NCBI GenBank assembly: GCA_900466005.1
Contig: UEGQ01000015.1
Location: forward strand, 297,737-361,736
Direction of reading: 5' to 3'
DNA length: 64,000 nucleotides
From: Hyphomicrobiales bacterium
GTDB taxonomy: Bacteria > Pseudomonadota > Alphaproteobacteria > Rhizobiales > Rhizobiaceae
Shown piece by piece: positions 18,998-28,683 of this stretch. Made by a program: the position numbers and the translations under genes. Each line of letters opens with the position of its first letter. Position 1 is the first letter of the stretch. The notes under the pieces are model-generated. The model saw only the letters and a list, made by a program, of their open reading frames with translations. It made no database searches and was not told the DNA's origin.

Positions 18998-20080
18998 CTA
19001 CTGTCCGACGGCGCCGACGGGTACGAAGCGTCCGTCCCGCCATTCCATCAGCACGTAGGGATTGTCGGCCAGTTCGTGGCCGGAATCGAAGGTGACGTTG
19101 CCGATTGCGGTCTCGATACCGGTTCCAACAAGCGCCTCGACAACGGGCATGCCCATCGCCGAGGAGAGGCCTGCGGCATCGGCGACCAGCTCGACACTCG
19201 CAAAGGCCGGCAGCACATAGCCTTCGGGGACGATGCCCTTGCCGCGCAGCACGGCGACGGCCTCCTGTGCCGAAGGGGAGGTGTCGTATTCCGGAAGAGC
19301 GACGGCCAGTGCTCCCGCGGCGAGCGCGACCGGCTGGTCTGCCGCCCGCATGGCGTCGCCGCCCATCAGGGTCAGCGTTGCCTTTTCGGCCGCCGCATCG
19401 CGGGCAATGATCGCCACGTCGTTGCGGTCACCGCCGACGAAGACCCGGGTGGCTCCCGCCTTCTTGAGACGCCGCACCAGCGCCACCTGCTGTTCCTGCC
19501 CGGGGCGGTAGGTATCGGTGAAGACCGGCTTCATGCCGCGCTCCTCTATCCCCGCCCGGACCGCCTCCACGAGCTCCCGGCCGTGGATCGTACCGTCCTC
19601 GATCAGCGCGACGGCATCTCCGGACCACTCCCGCAGGATGATCTCGATCACCTTTTCCGCCTCGTCGTCGGCTGTTGGTGCCATCCTGAAGAACGGCCAT
19701 TCGTTCTTCAGGGCATCCTCCATCAGCACCTTCCATCGAACCGAAAGGGTAATCGCGGGAATGCCTGCGTCCTTCAGGAGTGGCAGCGCCCCGTCAAGCG
19801 ACTCACTGCAGAGAAAACCGATCGCCGCCGTGACTTTCGCGTCCCTCAGCTCACGGCCGATCGCCTCGCCGCTGCCCGCCTCGCAGGTTTCGGTGACGGA
19901 GTGAACCTCTATTCCGAGCCTCTCCGCCGCCGCTTCGGCGCCATCCTGCATCTGTTTTCCGAGAAGTGCGAAGGGTCCCGAACGCGGGGCGACCACGCCG
20001 ATGCTTGCCGCTGCTGCGGCCGTCGCGGACAGAGCCGTCGCGGCAAGCAAGACCGGCAGCAGGCGCAGGGCGGGCTTCAA
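18998..20080 (-). CDS. ABC transporter substrate-binding protein, branched-chain amino acid type
   Basis: Periplasmic binding protein (type 1 fold, Peripla_BP_6) of 360 residues. The signal peptide LRLLPVLLAATALSATAAAA is followed by SIGVVAPRSGPFALLGKQ, the normal beginning of LivJ-like proteins. I use TTG 20080 as the start since AAGGAGA lies eight to nine bases before it; no ATG is well placed. No permease or ATPase gene is adjacent, so it is an orphan or serves a transporter elsewhere. Two cysteines (TETCEAGSG, GFLCSES) lie close enough for a disulfide. The ligand is unknown. Confidence 0.82.
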   Translation of the reverse strand: MKPALRLLPVLLAATALSATAAAAASIGVVAPRSGPFALLGKQMQDGAEAAAERLGIEVHSVTETCEAGSGEAIGRELRDAKVTAAIGFLCSESLDGALPLLKDAGIPAITLSVRWKVLMEDALKNEWPFFRMAPTADDEAEKVIEIILREWSGDAVALIEDGTIHGRELVEAVRAGIEERGMKPVFTDTYRPGQEQQVALVRRLKKAGATRVFVGGDRNDVAIIARDAAAEKATLTLMGGDAMRAADQPVALAAGALAVALPEYDTSPSAQEAVAVLRGKGIVPEGYVLPAFASVELVADAAGLSSAMGMPVVEALVGTGIETAIGNVTFDSGHELADNPYVLMEWRDGRFVPVGAVGQ

Positions 20081-20264
20081 ATTCTTGTTCTCCTTTACGA
20101 AACGGGCGCAGCTTAGCCGAGACGCGGGGTCGCACAAACCGCAAATTGGCCGGTCGACGGCGGTTTTCGAAAAATCGTCGCCGTTGTGGAAAATGTAAAC
20201 CTTGCAAGCCATATTGTGGGCAAACCAAAGTGCGGCGAGAGCTTTCGCCCCCGGAGACAAGCGA

Positions 20265-20759
20265 TTGTTGAACACGCAGCAGATGGATCCCGTCCTTTAT
20301 CGGGAGGCGATGAGCCGGTACGCGGGCCACGTCCAGATCGTCACGACGGAATATGAGGGCGTGCGCCGCGGCGTCACGATCACGGCCGCCTGTTCGGTAT
20401 CGGATCGTCCGCCGATGCTGCTCGTCTGTCTCAACAACACCAATCCGAACAATGCGGTGTTCTTCGAGGCCGGCTATTTTGCGCTCAACACGCTCGGCGG
20501 CCAGCATGAGGCGCTCGCCAACGCCTTCGCCGGTTTCGGCGTGAAGGAGGCCGACGCCCGCTTCGCGCTCGCGGAGTGGCAGGTGCTTTCGACCGGTGCG
20601 CCGGTGCTGACCGATGCAGTGGCGGCCTTCGACTGCAGGGTCACCGACCGCAAGGTGACGGCGACCCACACCGTGCTCTTCGGCGAGGTCGCGGCGGTTC
20701 ATTTCGGGCCACGCGAGCCGGCGCTCATCTATCTGGACCGCGGCTATCGCAGCTTGTAA
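20265..20759 (+). CDS. Flavin reductase domain protein (HpaC/RutF-like)
   Basis: FMN-binding split-barrel flavin reductase of about 164 residues, which would use NAD(P)H to reduce free flavin for a partner oxygenase. The body has YREAMSRYAGHVQIVTTE, GVTITAACSVSDRPPM, FALNTLGGQH and the end ALIYLDRGYRSL, all usual for the family. GGAG at 20253 is eight bases before TTG 20265, which I take as the start; TTG 20268 and ATG 20283 are alternatives. It is 23 bases upstream of the MoxR gene and probably heads that operon. No oxygenase partner is visible. Confidence 0.88.
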   Translation: MLNTQQMDPVLYREAMSRYAGHVQIVTTEYEGVRRGVTITAACSVSDRPPMLLVCLNNTNPNNAVFFEAGYFALNTLGGQHEALANAFAGFGVKEADARFALAEWQVLSTGAPVLTDAVAAFDCRVTDRKVTATHTVLFGEVAAVHFGPREPALIYLDRGYRSL

Positions 20760-20782
20760 TCTCCTCCCGAAAGGGAGGAACA

Positions 20783-21712
20783 ATGGCCAACTTACCGGTA
20801 GAGGGCATCCCGACGACGATCGACGAGATGCTTGCCCTTCTCTCGTCGCATGACTATCTCGCAAGCCGATCCCTGGCCACCGTTCTCTTCCTCGCGCTGA
20901 GGATGGAGCGTCCGCTCTTTCTCGAAGGGGAGGCGGGCGTCGGCAAGACCGAGATCGCCAAAGTGCTTTCGGCGGCGCTCGACAGGCCGCTGATCCGGCT
21001 CCAGTGCTACGAGGGGCTGGACGTCGCCTCGGCCGTCTACGAGTGGAACTATCCGGCCCAGATGCTGGAAATCCGGCTCTCCGAGGCGGCGGGGATCTCC
21101 GATCGTGACCGGCTCGAGCACGACATCTTTTCCGAACGCTATCTGATCCGCCGGCCGGTGCTGCAGGCGCTGACCAGTGAAGGCGGCCGTGCGCCCGTGT
21201 TCCTGATCGACGAACTCGACCGCACCGACGAGGCCTTCGAGGCTTTCCTGCTGGAGGTGCTTTCCGACTTCCAGGTGACGATCCCGGAATTCGGCACGGT
21301 CAGGGCGGCGCATCCGCCGATCGTCATCGTCACCAGCAACCGCACGCGCGAGGTGCACGATGCGCTTAAGCGCCGCTGCCTCTATCACTGGGTCGACTAT
21401 CCCGACGCCCGGCAGGAGCTGGAAATCATCCGCCGCAAGGTTCCGGGCTGCAACGAGGCCCTGTCGCGGCAGGTCGTGGCCTATGTGCAAAAGCTCCGAA
21501 CCATCGATCTCTTCAAGAATCCGGGTGTCGCCGAGACGATCGACTGGGCGACGGCGCTGACCGAACTCGACCGCGTGGCGCTGGACCCGGAGACCATTTC
21601 CGACACGCTGGGCACGCTGTTGAAATACCAGGACGACATCGCCCGGATCCAGAGTGGGGAAGGACGGAAGATCCTTTCCGAGATCGAGGCCGAACTCAGG
21701 GCGGTGGGCTGA
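20783..21712 (+). CDS. MoxR-family AAA+ ATPase (CoxD-like)
   Basis: AAA+ chaperone of 309 residues. Walker A is GEAGVGKT (about residues 50-57), Walker B is VFLIDELDRTDEAFEAF, with sensor 1 in VIVTSNRTREVHDALKRR. It is most like CoxD, which with CoxE inserts sulfur and copper in the active site of CO dehydrogenase. Start ATG 20783 follows GGGAGG. The gene is followed two bases after its stop by a VWA partner, the usual MoxR-VWA pair. Confidence 0.9.
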   Translation: MANLPVEGIPTTIDEMLALLSSHDYLASRSLATVLFLALRMERPLFLEGEAGVGKTEIAKVLSAALDRPLIRLQCYEGLDVASAVYEWNYPAQMLEIRLSEAAGISDRDRLEHDIFSERYLIRRPVLQALTSEGGRAPVFLIDELDRTDEAFEAFLLEVLSDFQVTIPEFGTVRAAHPPIVIVTSNRTREVHDALKRRCLYHWVDYPDARQELEIIRRKVPGCNEALSRQVVAYVQKLRTIDLFKNPGVAETIDWATALTELDRVALDPETISDTLGTLLKYQDDIARIQSGEGRKILSEIEAELRAVG

Positions 21713-21713
21713 G

Positions 21714-22985
21714 ATGGAGAGGGAGGCCGGCAGGAGGGATGGACTCGTCGTTCCGCCGGTTCCGGTCGGCAACGGACGGCTTGCCGACAACATCGTCTTT
21801 TTCGCGCGGGTGCTGCGCAAGGCGGGCCTGAAACCCGGCCCGGGCTCTGTCGCCGATGCGATTGCCGCGATCGATGCGATCGGTATCGGCTCGCGGGAGG
21901 AGTTCCACGCCGCGCTTTCGTCCGTCTTCGTCAAGCGTCACGAGGACCAGACGGTGTTCGATGAGGCCTTCCGTCTCTTCTGGCGCTCGCGCGACCTCGT
22001 CGGCAAGATGATTGCCATGATGTCGCCGGTGGCACCCGACCGCGGCGAGAAGGACAAGGCCAAGGCCGGGGTGGCGCGGGTGAACGACGCGCTTTTCGCC
22101 GAACGGCAGCGCGACGGCCGCGAAGAAGAGGAACCGGAACTCGAAATCGATGCGCGCTTTACCGTCTCCGGGAGCGAAGTGTTGCGGGGCATGGATTTTG
22201 CGCAGATGTCGGCCGAGGAACTGGCGCTGGCACGCAAGGAGATCGGCAGGCTCGTGCTGCCCTTCGACGAGGTGCCGGTGCGCCGTTATCGCGCGTCGCA
22301 CCGGCCGCAGTCGGTCGATCCGCGGGCGACGATGCGCGCCTCGATGCGCACCGGCGGCGCACTCATTCTTCCGCGCTTTCGCGAGCGCCGCACGATGCAC
22401 CCGCCGCTGGTGATCCTCGCCGATATTTCCGGCTCGATGAGCCAGTACACCCGCGTCTTCCTGCATTTCCTGCACGCGATGACGGAGCGGCGCCGGCGCG
22501 TGCACACCTTTCTCTTCGGTACCCGGCTCACCAACGTGACGCGGCAGATGCGCAATCGCGATCCCGACGAGGCGCTGGAACAGTGCGCGGGTGCGGTCAA
22601 GGACTGGTCGGGCGGCACGCGCATCGGCGAGACGCTCCGGGAATTCAATCGCAAATGGTCGCGCCGCGTGCTCGGACAGGGGGCGGTGGTCCTCTTGATT
22701 ACCGACGGGCTGGAGCGGGAGGATGTCGATCTCCTCGTCCACGAGATCGACCGGCTGCACCGGTCCTGCCGTCGTCTGATCTGGCTCAATCCACTCCTGC
22801 GTTTCGACGGGTTCGAGGCGCGGGCGCGCGGCGTCAGGGCGATGCTGCCGCACGTCGACGAGTTGCGGCCGGTGCACAATCTCAACGCGCTCGGCGACCT
22901 CGTCGCTGCGCTCGGCGATGGCCGCAGCGGCGGCGGCGATCCGCGGCGTTTTCTGCCGGAGGGGCATCATGGCACACGACATTGA
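21714..22985 (+). CDS. VWA-domain protein (CoxE-like), MoxR partner
   Basis: A 423-residue cytoplasmic protein. The N-terminal part (about 20-220) is the CoxE/DUF58-like region; the C-terminal VWA domain begins at about residue 230 with the metal site ILADISGSMSQYTRV and has GGTRIGETLREFNRKW and LLITDGLERED. It works with the MoxR ATPase in metal-centre maturation in known systems. Its ATG lies one base past the preceding stop (TGAGATG), and its own 3' end overlaps the next start by 17 bases, so the set is tightly coupled. Confidence 0.9.
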   Translation: MEREAGRRDGLVVPPVPVGNGRLADNIVFFARVLRKAGLKPGPGSVADAIAAIDAIGIGSREEFHAALSSVFVKRHEDQTVFDEAFRLFWRSRDLVGKMIAMMSPVAPDRGEKDKAKAGVARVNDALFAERQRDGREEEEPELEIDARFTVSGSEVLRGMDFAQMSAEELALARKEIGRLVLPFDEVPVRRYRASHRPQSVDPRATMRASMRTGGALILPRFRERRTMHPPLVILADISGSMSQYTRVFLHFLHAMTERRRRVHTFLFGTRLTNVTRQMRNRDPDEALEQCAGAVKDWSGGTRIGETLREFNRKWSRRVLGQGAVVLLITDGLEREDVDLLVHEIDRLHRSCRRLIWLNPLLRFDGFEARARGVRAMLPHVDELRPVHNLNALGDLVAALGDGRSGGGDPRRFLPEGHHGTRH

Positions 22986-23298
22986 CGAGATCGATCCGCT
23001 GACGATCGCCGAGACGTGGCTCGACGAGGGCCGCGAGGTCGCGGTCGCGACGGTCGTGGAGACCTGGGGCTCGGCGCCGCGACCCGTCGGCAGCCATCTG
23101 GTGATCGACGGTGAGGGTAATTTCCACGGTTCCGTCTCCGGCGGCTGCGTGGAAGGGGCGGTGATCACCGAGGCGCTCGACGTGCTCGAAAAGGGCGAGC
23201 CGAGAATGCTCGAATTCGGCGTCGCCGACGAGACGGCATGGCGGGTCGGGCTTTCATGCGGTGGCCGTATCCGTGTCTATGTGGAAAGGCTCGGATGA
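22969..23298 (+). CDS. XdhC N-terminal domain protein (CoxI family)
   Basis: A 109-residue protein equal to the first half of XdhC/CoxF, the chaperone that binds and sulfurates molybdenum cofactor for xanthine dehydrogenase-type enzymes. Key motifs are ETWGSAPRPVGSHLVI and GSVSGGCVEGAV, which includes the conserved Cys. The Rossmann half is encoded separately by the next gene, which overlaps it by four bases. Start ATG 22969 lies within the end of the VWA gene, with GGAGGGG upstream. Confidence 0.9.
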   Translation: MAHDIDEIDPLTIAETWLDEGREVAVATVVETWGSAPRPVGSHLVIDGEGNFHGSVSGGCVEGAVITEALDVLEKGEPRMLEFGVADETAWRVGLSCGGRIRVYVERLG

Positions 23299-24002
23299 TG
23301 GATCCCCGGCTTCTGAAAGAGCTCAATGCGGCGCGGCAGGCGCGCAAGGCCGCCGTACTGGTGACCAGCCTCGAGGATGGCCGCAGCCGTCTGGTTGTCG
23401 AGGGGGAGGCGATCGGGGGCGATCTCGGCGAGGAGGTCGCCGGGCGCCTGCGCTCCGGCAAGTCCGGCTCCGTCGAGATCGACGGACGTCCGCACTTCCT
23501 CAATGTTTACCTGCCGCCGCCGCGTATCGTGGTGATCGGTGCCGTCCACATCAGCCAAGCGCTCTATCCGATGGCGCGTATCGCAGGCTTCGACCTGACG
23601 ATCATCGACCCGCGGACGGCCTTTGCCACCGCGGAGCGCTTCGCCGGTGCCGACCTCGTCGCCGACTGGCCGGAGGACGCGCTGAAGGCCCGCCCGCTTG
23701 ACGGCTACACCGCGCTTGCGGCACTCACCCATGATCCGAAGATCGACGACTATCCCATTGCGACAGCGCTGAAATCCGGATGCTTCTACGTGGGCGCGCT
23801 CGGCAGCCGGAAGACCCACGGCAAGCGCGTGGAACGGCTGAAGGCCGAAGGCCTCGGCGACGGCGAGATCGCCCGCATCTCAGCGCCGATCGGCCTCGAC
23901 ATCGGGGCCGCGACCCCCGGAGAGATCGCGGTGGCGATCCTCGCCGATATCATCCAGGCGTTCCGCCGGCGCGAACTCGCGCAGGAAGGGGCCGCTGGAT
24001 GA
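23295..24002 (+). CDS. XdhC Rossmann-domain protein
   Basis: The second half of a split XdhC: 235 residues, with the Rossmann part from about residue 80 (PPRIVVIGAVHISQALYPMA) and the conserved VGALGSRKTHGKRVERL. It also has an N-terminal segment of about 75 residues (KELNAARQARKAAVLVTSLE) like the start of many XdhC chains. It should cooperate with the preceding small XdhC protein in delivering sulfurated Mo cofactor. Start ATG 23295, with ATG 23298 equally possible. The stop overlaps the next start by four bases. Confidence 0.9.
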   Translation: MMDPRLLKELNAARQARKAAVLVTSLEDGRSRLVVEGEAIGGDLGEEVAGRLRSGKSGSVEIDGRPHFLNVYLPPPRIVVIGAVHISQALYPMARIAGFDLTIIDPRTAFATAERFAGADLVADWPEDALKARPLDGYTALAALTHDPKIDDYPIATALKSGCFYVGALGSRKTHGKRVERLKAEGLGDGEIARISAPIGLDIGAATPGEIAVAILADIIQAFRRRELAQEGAAG

Positions 24003-25630
24003 TCTTCGGCGAATTTCCGGTCGAGGCTTCCGAAGGGCTGATCCTCGCCCATTCGGTCCGGCTGCCGGATGGGCGGCTCGGCAAGGGGCACAGGATCACC
24101 GATGCGGATGTGGCGCGGCTTCGGACGGCTGGCATCGCGTCCGTCATCGCCTGCCGCATCGAAGCGGATGACCTTGATGAGGACACCGCGGCGTCGCTGC
24201 TGGCGGAGGCGCTCGACCCCGGCAATCTGCGTTTCTCGCCCGCGGCGACGGGCCGGGTGAACCTCTATGCGACCTGTAACGGGCTCTTCACCGCCGACCG
24301 CGACACCGTGGACCGCTTCAACCGCATCGATCCGGCGATCACCTTCGCCTGCCTTGCCGATCACAGTGACGTCCGAGACGGCGATCTGCTTGCGACCGTC
24401 AAGATCATCCCGCTCGCCGCGCCGCGCGCGAGCGTCGAGGCCGCGGCGGCCGTCTTCCGCAGGGCACCGCCAATTCGCCTCGAGCCTTACCGGGCGCATG
24501 CCGTCTCGCTCGTTGCGACCGAGTTGCCGTCCTTGAAGCCGTCGGTGATGGACAAGACCGCCCGCGTTCTGGCGCAGCGCCTCGCCGCGTCCGGCAGCCG
24601 GCTCGTCGGCGAGCGGCGCGTGGCACACCGGGCGGAGGCCGTGGCCGCCGCGATCGGACAGGCGCTGGCAGAACCGCAGAACGCGCCGCAGATGGTGGTG
24701 CTGTTCGGTGCCTCCGCCGTCGCCGATCCCGCCGACGTGCTGCCGGAAGCGATCCGGATGGCGGGCGGAACCGTCGAGCAGGTGGGGCTGCCGGTCGATC
24801 CAGGCAATCTGCTGGTGCTCGGCCATATCGGAGAGGTGCCTGTGATCGGGGCGCCGGGCTGCGCGCGCTCGCCGAAGGAGAATGGTTTCGATTGGGTCTT
24901 GAACCGGCTTCTCGCCGGCGAGAAGCCGACGGTGCACGACCTGACTGGCATGGGAGTGGGAGGCCTCCTGATGGAAATCCCGAGCCGGCCGATGCCACGC
25001 GAGATCGCCGAGGAACCGACGCGGCCGCGCGTTGCGGCCGTCGTACTTGCCGCGGGCAGAGCGAGCCGGATGGGCGAGGGTGGGCGCCATAAGCTGCTCG
25101 CGGAGTTTTCCGGCGAACCGCTCGTGCGGCGCTCGGCGCGGATATCGCTCGAGAGCGGCGCCGACGGCGTCGTGGTCGTGACCGGCTATCGGGCGGCCGA
25201 GATCCGCAACGCCCTCCAAGGCCTCGCCGTCGACATCGTCGACAATCCCGATCATGCGAGCGGCATGGCAAGTTCGCTGAAGGCCGGGTTTGCAAGCGCG
25301 ACGGCGCGCCGTGCCGACGGCGTGCTGGTGATGCTCGCCGACATGCCCGGCCTCGACACACGGGATCTGCGACGCCTGATCACCGCGTTCAGCGAGGCCG
25401 GCGGACGCGCGATCGTGCGGGCGGTTGCAGGCGGAAAACGCGGCAATCCGGTGATCCTGCCGCGCTCCACTTTCGAGGCGGTCCAGGCGCTGGAAGGCGA
25501 TGTCGGCGCTCGCTCGATCGTCGAAGGCTCGGGGCTTGCCGTCATCGACGTCGAGCTCGGCGAGGCGGCCCATCTCGATGTGGATACGCCCGAGGCGGTG
25601 CTGTCCGCCGGCGGGCTGCTCAAGGGGTGA
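23999..25630 (+). CDS. MoeA-like/MocA fusion: molybdopterin-binding and nucleotidyltransferase protein
   Basis: A 543-residue fusion. Residues about 1-335 resemble the molybdopterin-binding MoeA/MogA-type region (FGEFPVEASEGLILAHSVRL, then VVLFGASAVADPADVLPEAI). Residues about 345-540 are a MobA/MocA-type transferase with VVLAAGRASRMGEGGRHKLL, DNPDHASGMASSLKAG and VMLADMPGLDTRDL. The likely role is to attach CMP to molybdopterin, making the MCD cofactor used by xanthine dehydrogenase and CO dehydrogenase families. It overlaps the XdhC stop by four bases and closes the maturation module. Cytidylyl specificity is inferred from context and family. Confidence 0.9.
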   Translation: MIFGEFPVEASEGLILAHSVRLPDGRLGKGHRITDADVARLRTAGIASVIACRIEADDLDEDTAASLLAEALDPGNLRFSPAATGRVNLYATCNGLFTADRDTVDRFNRIDPAITFACLADHSDVRDGDLLATVKIIPLAAPRASVEAAAAVFRRAPPIRLEPYRAHAVSLVATELPSLKPSVMDKTARVLAQRLAASGSRLVGERRVAHRAEAVAAAIGQALAEPQNAPQMVVLFGASAVADPADVLPEAIRMAGGTVEQVGLPVDPGNLLVLGHIGEVPVIGAPGCARSPKENGFDWVLNRLLAGEKPTVHDLTGMGVGGLLMEIPSRPMPREIAEEPTRPRVAAVVLAAGRASRMGEGGRHKLLAEFSGEPLVRRSARISLESGADGVVVVTGYRAAEIRNALQGLAVDIVDNPDHASGMASSLKAGFASATARRADGVLVMLADMPGLDTRDLRRLITAFSEAGGRAIVRAVAGGKRGNPVILPRSTFEAVQALEGDVGARSIVEGSGLAVIDVELGEAAHLDVDTPEAVLSAGGLLKG

Positions 25631-25632
25631 AC

Positions 25633-25974
25633 ATGGATAATGAGGCGCTCGAAGATATCTTCCAGTCGCTCGGTCGCGTGACGATCCGGCGGATGTTCAG
25701 CGGCAAGGGTATCTATCACGACGGACTGATCCTCGCTCTCGTCGTCGACGGGGAGCTTCTCCTGAAGGTCGACGAGGTGAGCGCTCCGCTCTTCGAGGAG
25801 GCGGGTGCGCGGCGCTGGGTCTACAGTGGCAAGGCGAGGAAATCGCCCGTCCGCATGCCCTACTGGTCGGTGCCGGACGCGGCCTACGACGATCCGGAGG
25901 AAATGGCGAAATGGGTGCGGCTTGCCTATGAGGCGGCGCTCAGGGCACCGCCGGCGCGTGGTCAGCGCAAGTAG
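25633..25974 (+). CDS. TfoX/Sxy N-terminal domain protein
   Basis: A 113-residue protein of the TfoX N-terminal family, with the hallmark ITIRRMFSG-type sequence (VTIRRMFSGKGIYHDGLI) and the LLKVDEVSAPLFEEAGA and VRMPYWSVPD segments. TfoX regulates competence in gammaproteobacteria, but this single-domain form is common in alphaproteobacteria with no known role. ATG 25633 lies two bases after the fusion gene stop; a GTG six bases earlier would overlap it. Its 3' end overlaps the convergent Nudix gene by 13 bases. Confidence 0.88.
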   Translation: MDNEALEDIFQSLGRVTIRRMFSGKGIYHDGLILALVVDGELLLKVDEVSAPLFEEAGARRWVYSGKARKSPVRMPYWSVPDAAYDDPEEMAKWVRLAYEAALRAPPARGQRK

Positions 25975-26368
25975 GGAAGAAGGGCCGCGGTGAACGCCGA
26001 AAGCGGTTGAGGCAGGTCGTCGAGGGAGAACCAGCCGATTTCGGCGATCTTGTCCGGCTCGGTCAGTTGCGCCTCTCCCTGCACATCGCTCGTCCGGTAG
26101 AGCAGGGAAATCCAGTGCTGGCGGTCGGCGTCGATGATCTGCTCCGTCGCACAGACGAATTCGATCGCGCCGACCGAGAGACCGGTTTCCTCTTCGGCCT
26201 CTCGCTTTGCTGCCTGTTCGGCGGGCTCGAGGTGGTCGACCTTGCCGCCGACGATGTTCCAGAAACCGGCTTCCGGCGCCTTCAGACGGCGGGCGAGCAG
26301 GAGTTTTCCGTCGCGCAGGATTGCGAGCCCGACGCCGACGCCCGGGAAATTGACGCCGGGAAGACCCA

Positions 26369-26369
<1 letters not shown>
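25962..26369 (-). CDS. Nudix hydrolase
   Basis: A 135-residue pyrophosphohydrolase. The Nudix box is perfect: GKVDHLEPAEQAAKREAEEE followed by TGL, fitting G-x5-E-x7-RE-x-x-EE-x-G. The rest (GVGLAILRDGKLLLARRLKA and GFWNIVGGKV) resembles MutT-like house-cleaning or ADP-ribose-type enzymes. The start ATG overlaps the RhlE helicase stop as ATGA, so it is coupled to that gene. Substrate unknown. Confidence 0.92.
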
Positions 26370-27889
<1,520 letters not shown>

Positions 27890-28001
27890 AATTCGAACGC
27901 CTGCGAAGCGCTGGCGTCAACGTAAGCGCGGGATAGTGCCAAAATCCCCGAAAGTCAAGAAAACTGGACGATCTGTCGTAACAAAGGGTGAATGTAATCG
28001 T

Positions 28002-28625
28002 TCAACTGCCGCGATGCGACACCATTACTGCCGCACCGGCCGTGGCAAGCACGCTTCCGGCCGCACGATTGACCGCCTTTACTATGCGCGGCGTCGTCAA
28101 CAGCCGACGCGCCCGGTATGCAAGCCAGACATGGCCGCCGACCACCACGACCTCGACGGCGACGATTGCTGCGGCGAGTGAAAGATAGTCGGCCGAGCGG
28201 AAATCGGCGCCGACGAAATTCGGCAGCAGCGCAAGATAGAAAAGCGGCATTTTCGGATTGCCGAGATTGAGCGCGACGGCCGTCAGGCAGACGGCCACGA
28301 GGTCGCGCCGGTGTTCGAGCGGCCGCGCCTGCGGCAGAACAGGCTCGCTGGTCCACAGGCGGATGCCCATGTAGACGAGATAGGCCGCCCCGACGTAGCG
28401 CACCGCCGTCATCAAGAGCCCCATCTCGCCCGCGATCATCGAAAGGCCGAAGGCTGCGAGCGCAAGATAGATCAGGATGCCGATCGCGGTGCCGATCCCG
28501 TAGGCGATGCCCGATGCGGGGCCGGCCGAGACGGTTCGCGCCATGATTGTCATGTTGTCGGGGCCGGGGCTTGCGGCAAAGACGAAGAAAGCGGCGGCAA
28601 ATGCCAGAAGCGTGGTCGTCTCCAC
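28002..28625 (-). CDS. LysE/RhtB family exporter
   Basis: Amino-acid-type efflux permease of 207 residues with about six membrane helices and the family start FAAAFFVFAASPGPDNMTIMA (the PGPD motif). NLGNPKMPLFYLALLPNFV is the second signature. The start is GTG 28625 with GAGAGGG upstream. First of three LysE-type exporters in the window. It stands alone; substrate unknown. Confidence 0.92.
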   Translation of the reverse strand: METTTLLAFAAAFFVFAASPGPDNMTIMARTVSAGPASGIAYGIGTAIGILIYLALAAFGLSMIAGEMGLLMTAVRYVGAAYLVYMGIRLWTSEPVLPQARPLEHRRDLVAVCLTAVALNLGNPKMPLFYLALLPNFVGADFRSADYLSLAAAIVAVEVVVVGGHVWLAYRARRLLTTPRIVKAVNRAAGSVLATAGAAVMVSHRGS

Positions 28626-28683
28626 GCGCTTATCCCTCTCGTCTCGGTATTCTGGCTACACTTTAGCGTGTGAAGGTTTCGCG

